DNA of 64,000 bases, taken from Motacilla alba alba (taxonomy: Eukaryota; Chordata; Aves; Passeriformes; Motacillidae). Numbering within the stretch: position 1 is the stretch's first letter; the number at the start of each line of letters is the position of its first letter. A program made the position numbers and the translations under genes. The DNA is taken from assembly GCF_015832195.1 (NCBI RefSeq), contig NC_052020.1, positions 9,950,260 to 10,014,259 on the forward strand, in the 5' to 3' direction. The notes under the pieces are model-generated. The model was not told where the DNA came from and did no database searches. It was given only the letters and a program-made list of their open reading frames with translations. Below are positions 44,651 through 59,400 of the stretch, piece after piece.

Positions 44651-46790
44651 CCGAGAGAGCCCCCGAGCCAGCAGGGCAGCTGTTTTGGGCTCTAGGTTTG
44701 CCTAAACTCTATTTAGCCTGTAGAGGAGGTGATCTTGTTAGTGTGGTCCTACTTGGAAATTAACTCACCTAAACATCTACAAAAGGCATTACCCGTTATT
44801 TCAACCGAGTAACTTAATTAATGGGGAAAAGAGAAAACAAACTTTTGCCTCCTGAAACCGAGGATAGCTCTTGGCTGGAATTGGAGAATCCATGTAACAG
44901 GCCCTGAGTCAGGGGTTTATGCTGTTCCTTCTTTCTATATTGTTCCACTTAGGATGGCTGCCACAGTCGTTCCCCCTCCAGATAGGCCCAAATGTGCTTT
45001 TGTACAGCCTTGTCATGCTTTGCCCCTGTGTTTAAAACCCAGCTGTCCAGGCCATAACACCCTTCCTGTTAAATGTCAGTCCCCAAACCCAAAAGGAAGC
45101 GTGTGGTTTCAGACATCTTGCTGAGTTTCTGAGCCTGTCAGTGACAAACCATTATGAGAACCCAGTGAAAGAGACGGAGATGGATTTATAAGTATAACTT
45201 AACTATTTTAATAACTCTTGTACAGTGCATGGTTATATCATTGTCTCCTTCGCTCAGTTACATCAATGTACAGTACTTTATAGCAGTGTCTGCAGGCAGT
45301 ACAAACAGAACAGATGCACAGCTCAGTCGCATGGAAACTTGTAAAAGTGACCTCTGCAATAAGGTCTGCTGAGAGATTTGTTTTGGGAAGTGTTCCTGTG
45401 GCTCCCAGCTTTACAGAGCTGTCCTGTACACTCCTGTTAAAACCCCAGGTAACTGTGATTCCCTGTGATTTGCTTTCCTCTACACCCCAGGACTAGAAGG
45501 CGCTGTGTTTCCTAGCTCAACATTTGGTTTTATTTTCATTTTAGAAACTTTTTTGCCTCCCGTGCTTGCCATCATGCTTCCCTTCTCCACCTAATTCAGA
45601 GCCAGGGCTTCTCAGGAGGATTGTCCTCTTCATCCCTCCCTGACAAGGTGAGTGCCCTTCTCAGATCCCAGCCGGGTGTGACTAAACCCAGGATCCCCCC
45701 TGCCTGCACCCCAATTCTGCTGCTGCCAGCAGTGTCCTCTTTCAAATGAAGAAAACAGATTATCCATCGGAGACACTCGGGAATAAAGCCACGGCTGAGG
45801 TGCACCGGTGCTCTCAGATTTAGCCACGAGTTCCCCAGAGGCCGTGTTAAAGCTTTTTCCATTCAACGTGCAAGGACAGACTCAAATTTGGGCAAAGACT
45901 CAGCAGTGCTGAGAGAGAAAACCCAACTGTCCCTGGGCTGTGGGCAGCTCTGGAGCTGGGTTTGCTTCGCTGCTTTGCAATCAGGGTGGTCTGTCAGTTA
46001 AACAGAGACAGAAATGCCACGTGCCAAACTCGCTGTGGACAGGAACTGCGCTGCCTGCTTGAGTTCTGAAACTGTGAGTAAATTTTGGAAGCATAATCAC
46101 TAATTCTGCCTCTAGGGAGAGAGATGCTCCTCACCCCCTATTTACAGATTGTTATATATAAATGCACATAACTTTAGGAAGGAAAACAGGAAGTCAAGAG
46201 CAACAGCCTGTGCTAAATTAGATTTTTTTTCCTCGTGCCCATTTATTTGGAGATAAACCTGCCTTTCCCAGTGTGCTTTGGGGTTTCAGCTATTTGGGAA
46301 TCATTTCAGCTGACTTTTTACAGTGAAAAGGTGAAGGTGGGGACGAGTGACCAACACCCTGGGAAGGGCTGTGGGTGTGCCTGGGACGGGAGCAAGGTCA
46401 GGGTTTATCTTCTCCTGGTTTGAGGCCGGGTTTGGCAGCACCACAGCATTCCAGGGCAGGATCCGTGGCCCAGGGAAGGGCTGCACAGCTGCCCTGAGCC
46501 CAGGCCTGGGCATCAGCAGCAGTGGGCAGGTGGAGCTCAGCCGTGCCCATGTTCACATCCCTTTGTTTGTCACTCCTGTTCGTTTCTAGGCACCGAGAGC
46601 TCAGTTCAGCCGTTCAGAGACAGCACTGACTGCTCCGTGGGTTTAAGGAAGCAGCCAGACTTTGGGAATGTGTGCTGCCGTTCCAGCCTTGTCCAATGAG
46701 GGGGCGCAGGGGGACAGGAGGGGGACGGGGAGTTGTCACCGGCCTGTGCTCATGGGCTGCAGGGGACACCTGCACTGAGGAGGAAATGGA
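44651..46790. other. Intergenic region between EPS8L2 and TALDO1
   Basis: No exon recognised. A minus-strand AATAAA (46242-46247) could be a distal EPS8L2 poly(A) signal. Confidence 0.4.
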
Positions 46791-46799
46791 AATGGGGCC

Positions 46800-46930
46800 G
46801 CCTTGGGTGCCCAGCGGGGTCGTCACTCCCCATCCCTGGAAGTGTCCAAGGCCGGGCTGGACAGGGTTTGAGCAACTGGGCTTGGGAAAGGCGTCCCTGC
46901 CCGTGACGGGGGTGGAACAGAAGGAGCTTT
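46800..46930 (+). mobile_element. CR1 LINE fragment
   Basis: Contains CATCCCTGGAAGTGTCCAAG, GGCCGGGCTGGACAGGGTTT and GAGCAACTGGG, the conserved CR1 3' region. Confidence 0.75.
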
Positions 46931-47403
46931 ACTGTCCTTTCCTTACACCCAAACCACTGCAGGGCTCCAAAGCCTATTCCCTGTGCAGCTCCAGGCCCTG
47001 AGGCTGGCCCCTCCTGAGCTGTGTGCCAGGCCTGCTGTGCCAGCGAGGGGTGGGAGCAGGGACAGCCCTTGGAGAAAAGCTCTGGGGTCTCTGTTTGCTG
47101 GAATCCAGCCCTCGTGCACATCCAGCCCCGCGGGAATCCCGCTCTGATCGCATGCACGGAAAATTTCAGTATAAAATATATAGTTATAAAAAAAATACTT
47201 CATGCAAAATTAAAACACCTTTCCCAGTGGGATATGGTCTTATTGTCAACCCTTCCCAACAGTGTTCAAGGAATTGTCACTCTGATGGCAGCTGGACCCC
47301 AAGGGGAGCTCTGCTGCCTCCGGCCTGGGCCGGGAATCATTGCTTTCATTCCCTTTTTTTCTGCACTACTTAGGGCTAAGAGCTGAAATAAAGCAGAGAG
47401 ACT

Positions 47404-47475
47404 TTAATTAGCAGAATCAATCCTTTCCTGGCGGCGCTTCATGATTTCTTGGAGCTCTGACTCCCCTCTGCTTTT
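47404..47475 (-). CDS. EPS8L2: EPS8L2 last coding exon
   Basis: [20 protein letters not shown] then SAN and TAA at 47404-47406. TTCCAG acceptor. ELQEIM.RRQE is the typical EPS8-family C-terminal helix. Confidence 0.93.
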   Translation of the reverse strand, partial: KSRGESELQEIMKRRQERIDSAN

Positions 47476-50400
47476 CTGGAATGGAAACAAAACAGGAAGT
47501 TTGGATTGGAACTTCAAGCTGCAGTTGAATTACATTATTTAATGAATTACAGTATTTAATGAATGCTGTGGGAGGAGAGCTAGTTTCAGAGGGATAGGTG
47601 ATATCAGTAAAAAGCAGATTAACTAGTGGAAACAGGGGGATCTTATGGATTTGGGCCCTTTTAGCTTGAAAGACTCTTCAGAATTCTTCCTTGTGTTTTA
47701 TTGCTTGTGTAGGTTTGGTTGCATTTTTTTTCCCAATTGTGTTTCTTAGAAGGCCTGTTTGATGAGCTGTGTGACACTGCTGGTACAGCCCCCAGTGCAG
47801 CAGGAATTATCCAGACAAACACTCACCTCCAGCTGGTTTTTCTCCACCGTGATCTTGCTGTACACTCTGTTTCCCTCATCACCACACACCTTCTTCAGCT
47901 CCTCTCTGTTGAGGGAGAAGAGCTGGGCTCCGGTGAGGATGCCCAGGTGTTCCACGGTCCTGGGGAGACACAAAGTGGGAGATGATGGCTGGGCTGCAGT
48001 GGCCTCGTGCCAGAGGTGAGGAGTGGGAGATGGGAGGCTGGGAGCTGCACTGGGATGGTATCACAGGGCCCTGGGGCTGTGCCAGGGTGGCAGCTGTGAT
48101 TCCAGTGGCATTTCAGGCCGTGGGTTTAGTTCATGGATTATTTTTCTCCAAGAAAATGTTTATAAGAAACAGAGTGAGTTTGGGCTCTGAAGATCCTGGC
48201 TATAGAGCCTGGATTTAATAGGGCTGAAGTCTAATTTACATCACAGGCTCTGTAGGTAAATCCCAGTGACTTGTCCCAGGTGAGATGGGGCCAGCAGCCT
48301 CCCCAGCTCCTTCTCCAGGGAAGGAGAGCATTTCATGTGCCAATAGAGCAAATCTTACTCTTTGCTGAATGCCTTGGCCTCCAGCCAGGCTTTGACTTCT
48401 TCAGTGCTGGATTCAAAGGTGAGGGGCACAAAAACTTGCTGAGGCTTCTCCACTTTGAAATTCCTGTGGGGAGGCTGAATTTTATTGTTTGTGATCTTCT
48501 TTAGCAGCTCGTCGTTCAGCTCATCCATTTGGTGAATAAGTTCTGTAGAAACAGGGAGGGAATGAAATCAAATCTTCAGTCCAAAATCCCATTAAATGTG
48601 TTTGTGGGGAGATTGTAAGGAAAATGGGGGTGTGGCTCAGCATTTTTATTTAAATTCAGCCCAGAAAAGTGGTTCCCATTTTCCTGTGCCCCTGTGTTGC
48701 CATTTATTTTCCTCCCATCAGCCCTTGGCTGTTGCCTGGAGTGGAAGGACAGATCTGTGAGAATCTACAACTGGAGAGTTGCGATTGAGACCTTTTCAGT
48801 CCTCTCTGCTACTTCTAGTCAGTGATTTGCTGATCCCAGAGCTCCAGGTTTTGCTCCACAGCGGAACAGAAGCGGCAGGAAGCACAAACTGGGAGTGAGG
48901 AACACGCTCATGAGATGAGCTTGAAGGTCCCTTCCAGCCCAGGCCATCCTGTGATTCTGGGAAAACTCCAGTGACACTTCATCCAGTGTCACTTTCCCCA
49001 TGAAACTCCTGAGGACTGTGGAGAATCACTCGGTGTTAAGAACAGGTTTGTGTCCTTGTATTGCAGGGCTTTCCATTGTCCCAAAAGGACTCCTCCTTTG
49101 AAGAGTGGACAGGGTGGGATAAGCGGGGCCCCTGGTCTCTCTCCTGCTCTGTGACCCCCACAACATGTGCAGGATGAAGGAGGGATGTGGATCTCCTGTT
49201 TGGCTGGGAATTCTGTGGAACCACATAAAGGAACTAGCTAGGCAGGCACTGCGTGTGTGGCAGGATATGAGCAAAAGGAAGGGAGAGAAAGGAGATTGAC
49301 CCGAGCTGTTCCTTAGACACACTTAAATGTTTTGGAAGAGAGAGGAAACCTTCTCCTCGGGAGGAGGAAGGAGGAAAGAGGAATGGGGTGATCACTTATT
49401 GCCCTGTTTGTCCTGGGCTGCCCGAGAGCGTGGGAGGTGTTACAAGCTCCAGGGCTGCTCTCTTGGCTCTTGTCCTACCTGCAATGGCCTCCAGGCTTGG
49501 TGCTGTTCTGTTTCTGATCACTGAAGGGTGCAGGGGAGCCCCTTGGGTAGGTCTGATCCCCGGAGCACCCAAACCCAGGGGACCCCAGCGTGGGACACAG
49601 AGTGGGACACACACTTACGTTCTTTGGCGTCCTGTGGAGAGTTGCGTGATAACATCTCACTGCCCCACTTATCCCCGGCATAGCTGGCAGGCATCTTGTG
49701 AGTTGGACTGGATGGGCCATAGCCCCTGGGGCTCAGGTCTCCTTTGTACCTCTGGTTAGACTGCTTAGAAAGGGGGGGGGGAAAGTAAGAAATTTTTTTT
49801 CTGCCATTTTTCATTTTCATTTGAGGGACAAACTGCCATATTGTCCTCGTGCTCATGTGGGGCTGGTGAGACCTCAGGTGGAGCTGCATGGAAGAAGTTA
49901 ATTTCTGGGAATGAAAAACCCAAAGCAAAGCCTGAAGTTTGCATGAGGGAGTTCCTACACATGCCAAACATGTTCAATCCCATTGCAAGGCAAAGCCTCC
50001 TTGCTCCATAGCTGGGATATAAAGCATGACCACTGTCAAGGGCCTGGAGCAGACTGGGAAGTTTTCTGATGTTTCAATTAAACTAGCAAGGATTTATCCA
50101 GAAGCCTCCTGGACCCTCTTTGGCTTTGTCCAAACTCTGCAATACCAAAACAGGAAAGCAATTCCATGCTTCCCTAGGGTGTTTAGAACACTCCAGCTCT
50201 ACATTTCTGTAGTGCAAGTTGCAGTATTTCCTTAATTCTCACTTAGTTGTCATTTCCATCTGCCTCCACTTGAGTGATGTGTTCCTGCTGCTGAACTGAA
50301 CTGGGTGAAGGAAGTGTCCATCTTTAATTTAAACCCCAACAAAAATCTTGACATGGAAGAATTTGGAAAACACGAGGCTGCTGCACAAATGGGAAGGACA

Positions 50401-53400
50401 GGCCTTATTTCAGAATGCAATCTTGGCAAAATTGGAGTTTTATCATAGGAGACTCAGGAATCTCCTGATTTTGTCTGTTTCTGAGGGTTCATCCTGACTT
50501 GTTCATAGTATCCTAAGAAATCCAGGGAGGTCTAATGACAAGATTATTCCCAGAGGCAGATTGTGCCCTGCAGCTGGTACCAGTCAGGTACCACCTGACT
50601 ACAGACCTGTTCAAGCTCTTCCAGTTTCACCACATCCAGGATATTGTATGGAACGTAACCAGCCTGCCCACTCCGGTTGAGCAACTTCCACCATTGCTTA
50701 TTGTCTTCCAACACCTGAGAGAGGGACAAAAATAAATCTGCTAGTGGGAACATGGGATTTCAGGCATACCCAACCAGGATACAGTGGGATGGACCACCCA
50801 GAAGGTGAAGTTGCCAGAAGGACATCACTGAGGCCAGGAGCTCTGATTAGATCTGCTGCTTTCAGATGTAACCCAGGATTGAAACTTTTCCTGGAAGGTG
50901 TCAGAATTTATCATGAGGGTGAAGATGAGAGCACCTCTGGGTGCTGAAGAACTCATAGTTGCTACGTAATGTCCTTGTTTCTCCAGATCTTTTTTTTCCC
51001 AATGACTCAGTTTCTGTTGTCTTTTTGTGTTAAAATAAATAAATAAATTTTTTAAAAGCTACATTTTGCACAGAAACCATTTCCCAGGTCACAGATCAGT
51101 GTTAGCCCAAGTAATGTCCCACATTCTCCAGCTGCTGGAAGAGAAGGGTTATGAAAAAGGTGTTTTTCAGAGAAAACAATTCCTCATGGAGGGGGAAGTG
51201 GTAATAAGGAGCACAGGCCCAGCAGGGGATGAGCCGGGCACAGCAGGGAGTTGTTGTCCTCCCTCCTCACCTGGTTAGGATGGGACCGATGTGTTTGAGC
51301 TGCGGAGGTGACACAGCCCAGCACAGGCAGCCTGTTCCAGCTTTGGCTTTGACAAAGCTCCGTGTCACTGCTCAGACACCACCAGGGAAACAGAGTCGGT
51401 GCTGGCTGGTATCCTGACTCTCTCCTGCCCCTGGGAAGGGGAGGGGACACACCTTTTCCCAGGAGTGGTCACGTACCTCCAGGATTTCATCCTTCAGCAC
51501 CGAGAGCTCGTTGGCGTTTCGCGCTGTGAAATCGTAGCGGATTTTGGCAAATCTCCTGGGCACAGCCACTCCCTGGGCCTCGAAATTCCTGCAGGAGGGA
51601 AAAACTGGAGTTTTAGTGGAGGCCCATCCAATTACAAGGCCAAGAAAATTGAAATTGGAGAAGACAAATTATCCTTTCCCTGTTCCACACTGCATCTCTA
51701 CCACCTGATGTTCCTCCCTGGACCAGTGATAGGATAAATGAGAAAAAAATTATTATTTTGCTGGTGTAATTGGATTTAAGGTCTTTTGCTGTGGATTTGA
51801 ACTCTTGTAATAAAGCTTATAAATCTTTTAGATTAGAACAGAAAACCATGGAAAACCAGTCTGGCTTGAGGGTTTTTTTCCCAGACTAGAGCTGGTGACA
51901 GAAAAGTGGATGGTCAGTTGAAAACTTGACTCAAATCCCTGCAAAGTGATGTGTCAAGTCACGGCAGAGGATTCATGTGGAAGTCTGGAAGAGTTTGGTG
52001 ACGCTCAGAGATGTGACAATTTTCAAGGTGTGAGCTCATGTAAACAAGGAAGCAGATGGAGCCTCTAAACTCTGAACTAAAAGTACTTTGATGAAGGTTT
52101 TGTACCAAGGAGTAGCTGGTGATGGAAAATGAGCATTGAAGCTGTTGAAATGTTGAAAGGTGGAAGAGCCATCTTTCCCTTGGGAAAAAACCTGAGGCAG
52201 AAGAGTGGCCTGGTTGGTTCTGGGTTTGGAAGTGAACTTTCTGAGACTTCTGAAGAAAAGGGAGGGGTTTTTCTCCATTTTCCAGAATTCTGTTTCATTA
52301 AGAAGAGTTGTCTAACCCGGCACCCTGTCAGTTCCCTGGGGGAGAGGTGGGCAGGACTGGAATATATTGTTTTATTCAGCCTCTAATCAGTGGGGTTGCC
52401 TTTGGTTGTGTCTAAAGCAAAAAGGGAGCTGCTGTCTCCAGTGAAACAAAGCTCCTTCCTCAGCTGGAATGTTTTCCAGCAACACTGGGAGCTTGGGGTG
52501 CTCTTCCCTGGCCCTGTATTTCCAACAGGGCAAGGTTTGTGTGTGCCCTTCCCTTAGGGCTGATTCCCCCTCTAGGCAGCTTCTGTCTGTGCAACCTGTG
52601 GTGGCTTTGGGATGAATGGAGAGATCCTCAAGGGTGTCCAGAGCAGGCCAGGAAGGGCCAGGAAGTGCTCCAAGGGCTGGAGCATTACACAGCCAGACTG
52701 GGAGAGCTGGGAATGTTCAACCTGGAGAAGAGAAAGTTCTAGGGAGCTCTTAGAGCCCTTTCCAGTGCCTAAGGGGCTCCAAGAGAGCTGGAGAGGGACT
52801 TTGGGGAAGAGGCTGGAGTGACAGGACAAGGAGGGATGGCTTCCCACTGCCAGAGGGTGGGTTTAGATGCATATTGGGAAGAAATTCTTCCCTGTGAGGG
52901 TGGGGAGGCCCTGGCACAGGTTGCTCAGAAAAGATGGCTGCCCCATCCTAGGAAGTGTTCAAGGCCAGGCTGGACAGAGCCTGGAGCAACCTGAGACAGT
53001 GGAAGGTGTCCCTGGCCCTGGCAGGGGGTTGGAACTGGGTAATGTTTAAGGTCCGGTCCCACCCAATCCATTCTGTAATTCCATGATTCCAACATCTCTA
53101 CACTTGTGGAGAGCCAAAGCACAGTGCAGCGTCTTTGGCACCTGATCCTTAAGGCCACTTTGGTGGGCTGATGTTGGGAAACAAAGCCTATGGATGGACT
53201 GATGAAGTCAGTCGATATTTTTGTCTCCTGTGGTGCAAAACGCCTGGGATTCCTTTCCTTGCAGAGCTGCAGGGGGTTAAACAGCAGGCAGTGCTCATAG
53301 GAATCATCCCTCCACTGATCTTTGTCTTCTCTTGGTGGTTATTAACAGTGGCAGGGAGTTGTCTCCAGGATGCCCAAACTTCCCAGTATCACCATATGTG

Positions 53401-56400
53401 CCCCTGTGTGTTCATGAGGTTCCAAGGTAGGAGCTGAAGCTCCCGGGGTGCAGATCCATTACCTATTTCCATGTGGAGTGGTATTCTGTTTGAAGGCATC
53501 CCCAGGCTGTGTCTGCTCAGCAGTCTGGCCACGCTTGAGTGAGGAGTTCCGGTAAGGATATCCATTGGCTGAGGAGAGCTGGAAAGGCAGATATGGAGTC
53601 AGTGTTACCAGGAGAGGGGAAAGCTGATTGGAGAAAAGAAGAGGGATAGTGGGAGATGAATCATGGCCTGGCAGCTTTTGGTCAAGATGTTCTTCAGGGA
53701 AGCCTGTGTCCCTGGAGCTCAGTGACATTGTAGGGTCCCGTTGCCATGAGTCGGGAGAGGCTGATTATTGCTGCCCTTTTCCAGCCGCACAATTTGCTTT
53801 CCATATTTAACTGGAGTGACCAGATCCATCTGACTTTTGATCCAACTACTTCTTGTACACCACCACACCCCCCACGGCTCCATCTCTCTGGAAAAGGGGG
53901 AGGGAGAGGGAAGAGAGGATCCCCAGGGGCACAGGACTAACCTCCTCTTGCAAGTGACCAATATCTATTTCCCAGGGAGCTCCGCGGAAGATCTCTGTGG
54001 GTGGTTCCCAGCCGTTGCGGAATTTGGGGATGTAGGTGGGGATGTTCGCATCTCGGGGCCACTCAGCTCTAGGACAAAGTGGGAATATGAGGTGACATTC
54101 ACAGGAATGTGTCTTTCAGAGCATCCCCTCAAAGGAGAAACAGGAGCATCAGGGCATCCAAGCATGCCCTCTGCCTGGGCAGCCTGGGGAGATGGCAGTT
54201 CTGTCCTCACCTGGATCTGGTCCATGTGTCCCCCAGGGAATCCCAGAGGTTTATCTCTTTGGGTGTCAGGTGTCCTCTCAGGAAATCGGTGGCATCTTTA
54301 GAAAGCAGTGGGCTGAGGACAGACCGGGCCAGCTCGGGGCCTCCGCAGCTATTGATGATCTGGGTCACACACAAACCACACAAAGAGGAGAGAGCTTGCA
54401 AGAAACGGTCAAAATGTCAATCGAGGGACACACAGAGGAGCAGGAATAAAAGACAAAGGTGATCCTTGGATCAGCTCAGTCACCTCAAGAAACATCAACC
54501 TAAGTCTTTGAAAGAGACTGGACACTTCAGGGGAACATAATTTTTTTTTAGATTGGAGTCAAAGTGAGATCTGATCTGTAAATGAGCTGTTGCTACAGAC
54601 AAGTGAAGTGTCACAAGCTGACGCTTCAAAAGATGGAAAGTATCTTGCTATTCCTGTGTCCTTTCTGGCTCCTTTTCCCAGCTGGGATTTCTGCTTCCAA
54701 GCATTTTCAGTGCAAATACTGAGCTGTGTTTGCCTGAAGGTGAGACCAGACAGATTCCCAGTGGGACCCCCAGCTCACTGCCCCTTTTGTTCACAGTAAT
54801 GCTTTATTGATTGGATGGGACGATTTGCTGGGGTTCCTGTATTTACTTCAAGCTGCAAACCGGATCAGAGGCCAGGAACAACCATCATCACTTCTGGAAG
54901 TTCCTGAGAAAGCTGTGGCCAGGCGTGAGCAGTTTTCTAACTCTTCTGCACAATCTGTCTGCCTGTAAGTGTGAAGTAGAAATAAAAAAGGAGTTCCCAG
55001 TGAGACCTGGGAATAAGATTTACCAGTTCCAGTGGCCCAAATAAGAAATGCACCAGCTCCGAAGCGCTGGGGTTCTGGATGTGCTTCCTCAGTTTGGCCT
55101 GGAAAGAGAAACACAGTTTAACCCTAACTTGAGTGTTCCTTCTCTTTTCTGTCACATGGGGAAGTGTTGCTGGCTGATGAGAAGAGTAAGGGATGGAGGA
55201 GTAGGAATAATTAATTTTAATTTTGTGTCCATTTCTAATTCCTGATGAATTTCTGTGTGGGTGGAGTATCCTCTCTGTTAAATCAGTGCCTTGGAAGGTA
55301 ATTTGAACAGACATACAAAACCTTGGCTTATTTTGAAAGTCCTAGGGAGGAAAGGCCAGGGTTATGGTTGCTTCTGCCTCTTGCAGGGTTGAGAATCCCC
55401 TAGTTCCATGAATGGAAACAACAGGATAGGTGTTTTGAGGGTCCCTTTGCAATTGCTGACAAGAGAAAATCACCACCAAGGTCTCTCCTGTGGCACCTGG
55501 AGCTGCCCTGGCCACTGAAAGGCTCCAAATACAGTTTTATTTCAGGTGAACTGTGGCAGAATGGAGGAGCAAGCACTAGGAATTAATTAACTGTAAGAAT
55601 TGGGTTTTTGGCAGTAACAATCAGCGGAGCTGTGGTGAGAAACCTCTCCAGTTTGTTTTTCTATTCAAGATCCTTCTCCTGTCCTGGGCTGCTGGCACTG
55701 ATGCCATGAGAGACAGGCTCCCTGCTCCTACTGAAATGCAAAGCATTTGAAATGCTGGAGAGTAAACATTAAAGTGGAGTGGGAAGTGAGAAACAACTGC
55801 TGGCAGCAGGGTGACCCAGTGAACGGGCACTTCCCAGGGACTTAGCAGCTGTGTGGTGAGGAATGTGGCATGGATCCACCCATGGAGTGCCAGCTCTGCT
55901 CCACACTCAACCCTGGGCTCTTGCCAGGAGATAAGCTGCTCCTTCTGATCCTGAGTAGGCACAAATATCCATATTCAGTTCTAGAAGAAAAGGCTGGAGC
56001 TTGGTGTCCTGCAAACCCTGTCTGTGAGGTTTCCTTAATAATGACTGCCCAGGAAGGAGCTTGGACGATGTGTTGGCTGGACAAGTTTGGTCACAACTGA
56101 CAGAATTCCTGCTGCCTTATTAGCTTCCTAGTCTCTTGTGTTTCACTGAGCAGAGCTGGTAGCACTGGGAACATCTTTATGCTCTTTCTTTCCATCCCCT
56201 TCACAATACAGAGGGTCTTGCAGGGGAGAAAGAGAGGGGCCAGGAATACTGGGGCAATGGGGGACTTCAATTACTGTCAAGCAGAGACTGCCCAGGCCTG
56301 GATCTGAAAAGACCCAGGTGCTGTGGCCCTCTGGCTGCTCTGTCCCATCCTGGACTTGATGCTTCTAGATTTGGTGTAACAGCTTGTCCCAGAAAACCTG

Positions 56401-59400
56401 CACAAGCCTGACACAGTGTTTGTCCTGAGTTCTGAAGAACCTGGAATACACGCTATTGTCCACTGTCAGTATTTGCCATTCAAGTGTCACTCCAAACACT
56501 CACTGCTGGGATATACAGGGAAAAGCCCTGTCCCTGCATGGGAAGGAAACTCCTCCATGTCTTACCAAGAGGTTAAAAGCCAGTTTGGTTTTCTGGAAGC
56601 AGTCAATGAACTCGGCCTCGCTCGGGGGTCTTGCTCGGAGGGTCAGCATTCCCTCTGCCAGGAGAAGGGGCAGAGAAGGACGCGTTAGTGAGAGCATCCC
56701 CCTTTGGGAAGGTTCCATCTGCCTGCCATGCAGAAGGCACAGCAGAAATGGGTGTTGAGACCAGAACTACTGAAAATCAGGGGTTCAGGTAAAGGCAAAC
56801 TCCCTCTGTGTGCCAGAGGCTCCGTGTGCTCTGCCAGAGGTGCCATGGAAGCAGCACCTCCCAAACCTGTGTGCCTGAATCTGTGGCTGTGCCATGGCAT
56901 CGATCCGGCCTTGCTGGGCCAGGAGCTGAGGTGTTCCCCCCCCCCCCTTCATCCATGACCCCCCCTGTGCTCCTGTTTGTTGTGGCTGCTGCACCGCACC
57001 TGCTGGCCCCTTTCTTCTTGTTCTTCTTCCCTTTCTTCCTTTGGTTGAGCTGTCGGAATGCCTCTGCAGCCTTCTGGAGCCGGGCGACAAACACTTCAAT
57101 GTCATCCAGGGTGCAGTTCAGGATTTGCTGTGAGGACAGAAACCCAAGGGACCAACGTGAAAGCGAGCCTAGACTGTGCACAGCTGGGAGCCTGAATCCC
57201 AGGGCCGGCTGCACTTCCCAGGAGAATGCACATGAGTGGGTAGTGCAGGCATGGAGTGCAGCTCAGTGCTTCCCTTTGGAAGCACAGAGCTGCTGGGCCT
57301 GGCTGTGTGCTGTCCTTACCAAGGGGACAAGTGACCCCCTCCGAATGGACAGCTGGAAAATAACCCAAGTGGGATGGGGAGGAGCAGAGCTGGAATCAGC
57401 AGAGCTGCCTCAGGTCAGAGGACATTGTCACTGAGGCGGTGATGGAGACTTGCTTTTTGGCCACCTTATCTTTATGCACAGCAGGTATCAATTGGAAAAA
57501 AGGCCTAGATGATGCATTAAATGTCTGCTCCCTGCCTCTGCTCCCTCTCCCTTGCTCCCTGCCTCTGCTCCTGCCTATGGACTGTGCAGTGTCCCTGTCA
57601 CCCACCGTTTCCTTTTCAATCTTCTGTGCTAACATGGCACGGGATTCCTCATGGTCGTGAGAGCCAGAGCTTCGTCGTTCATAGTCTGCAAACAAGGGAG
57701 AGAAAAACAGATTTACTATCAGAGGTTGGAAATAGGTTCCATGAAAGGCAGGGATCGATGGGATGGTAGCTCCGAGCTTGGGTGTTTGTTCTGGGTTGTG
57801 AGGGCACCTCAGGAATAATGTTTGTAACAGGTGCTAAATCCCAATCATCCTGCAAAAAACCCAACTCCGAGGCATGTCCCGGCTTCCAGAAGCCACATGC
57901 CCAGTGCGGGGGGATATTCCAGTGGGAACAATCGCTGGGGTAGCCCCTCATGCAAAGCAAACAGTGTCAGCTCAGGACAGGGGCTTGGAAAGGGCCAGCA
58001 CAGCAGGATCTACCAAGTGGGAGAACCGGGGAGGCAGTTTTAGCAAAGGACCGTGACAAGTCCAGAGCGTCTGTAAATGTGGGGATGAGGTGCCCCATTG
58101 GGACAGGTTTTGTAGGAAAAGTGGGGAAGATGTTTCATGGAGAAAGAATCTCGGCAAACAGGCATCACTCAAGGCTTTCCTCCTGCCATCTGCTCTCCTG
58201 CCAGGCTTTGTGCACTCAGAGCCAGAAATCCTGCCTAGAGGAATTCCCAGCTCTGCTGATGTGAGCACCCTTGGAAGGACAGAGGTAAGAGTGGCTGCTT
58301 TTCATCAGAATAGAGATGTTTATTCATGGTCCAGCTCAGAAATAGAGATATTCCTTTTATGATGCAGAACTGGGCCTGAAATAAGTTCTCCATTCAGCAG
58401 CCAGAGCAGTTGCTTGACTTCAGAATCCATCCCAGCAAATGAGTGTTTTGGATGTGTTATAGTATCCTAGTACATGTTTTCCTTGAAACTGGAAATGAAT
58501 GCTAAGATAAGGTGGTATGATAGGCAGGGGTAAAAAATGCTTACAGTTTGTTCATCACTTTGATATTTTGTAAGAGAAAGAGCTTGTTTCTGTTCCTAGG
58601 AACTTACTTCTGTTACTTCTTTCTTCAAAGGAAAATACTAGTTTTTTTCCAAGCCAACTCAAATGGGCTGAAGTCAGGATGGTTTTGGAATCAGACTTTA
58701 GATGAGCACATAAGAAGGGTGAGTTCAGATCTGCATTTCCATGCTTGGCTTTACAGGAATTCATGAAAACAAGTTGATTTTCAAGGGTGAAATCTTGGCT
58801 TCTGTGAAGTCAGCAGAGCCAGGAATTTGTCTTTCTGACCAAATGCCTTGTCTGTACATTTTAAGATCACCAACGCCTGGTTCAAATTTCATGTGATGGC
58901 TTATGAGGGGCTTTTGCTTTTTTGGCATTTCTGTATCCCCCAAATAAGGGTGTTGTTACAAGGAGTTTCTGGGAGCTTTTATTTGTTGAGCAGAAGATGC
59001 CCAGGGGGTACAACACTTATTTTCACCACAGACCACTTCAGGAAGGTTGGCTGTCTGAGTTAATTAGTCTCCCATCCCCAGGACAGACTTCCTGAGTTCT
59101 CCCAGTACCTGGATCATGCTGGGAAGGAGGTGCCACTCTGTTCCTGTTCATCGCTGAGCCTCGCATGTCATGCTGGATCGGGATGGGAGCTGGTCCTTGA
59201 GGTGAGGGGAGGATGGATTGTCTCTGCTTGATCTTTTCCTGGTTTGCCCTGCAAGGAAAATGACATGGAACAAACCCATCAGTGGTTGCAGATCCCGTTT
59301 CCAAGAGACTGGAGTGTGACTAAACCACTGGAAACGGGTTTATTGTTGTTGCTCCCAGTTGTATCCTGCAGCACTTACTTGAGTGTCTGTGGCCGTATCT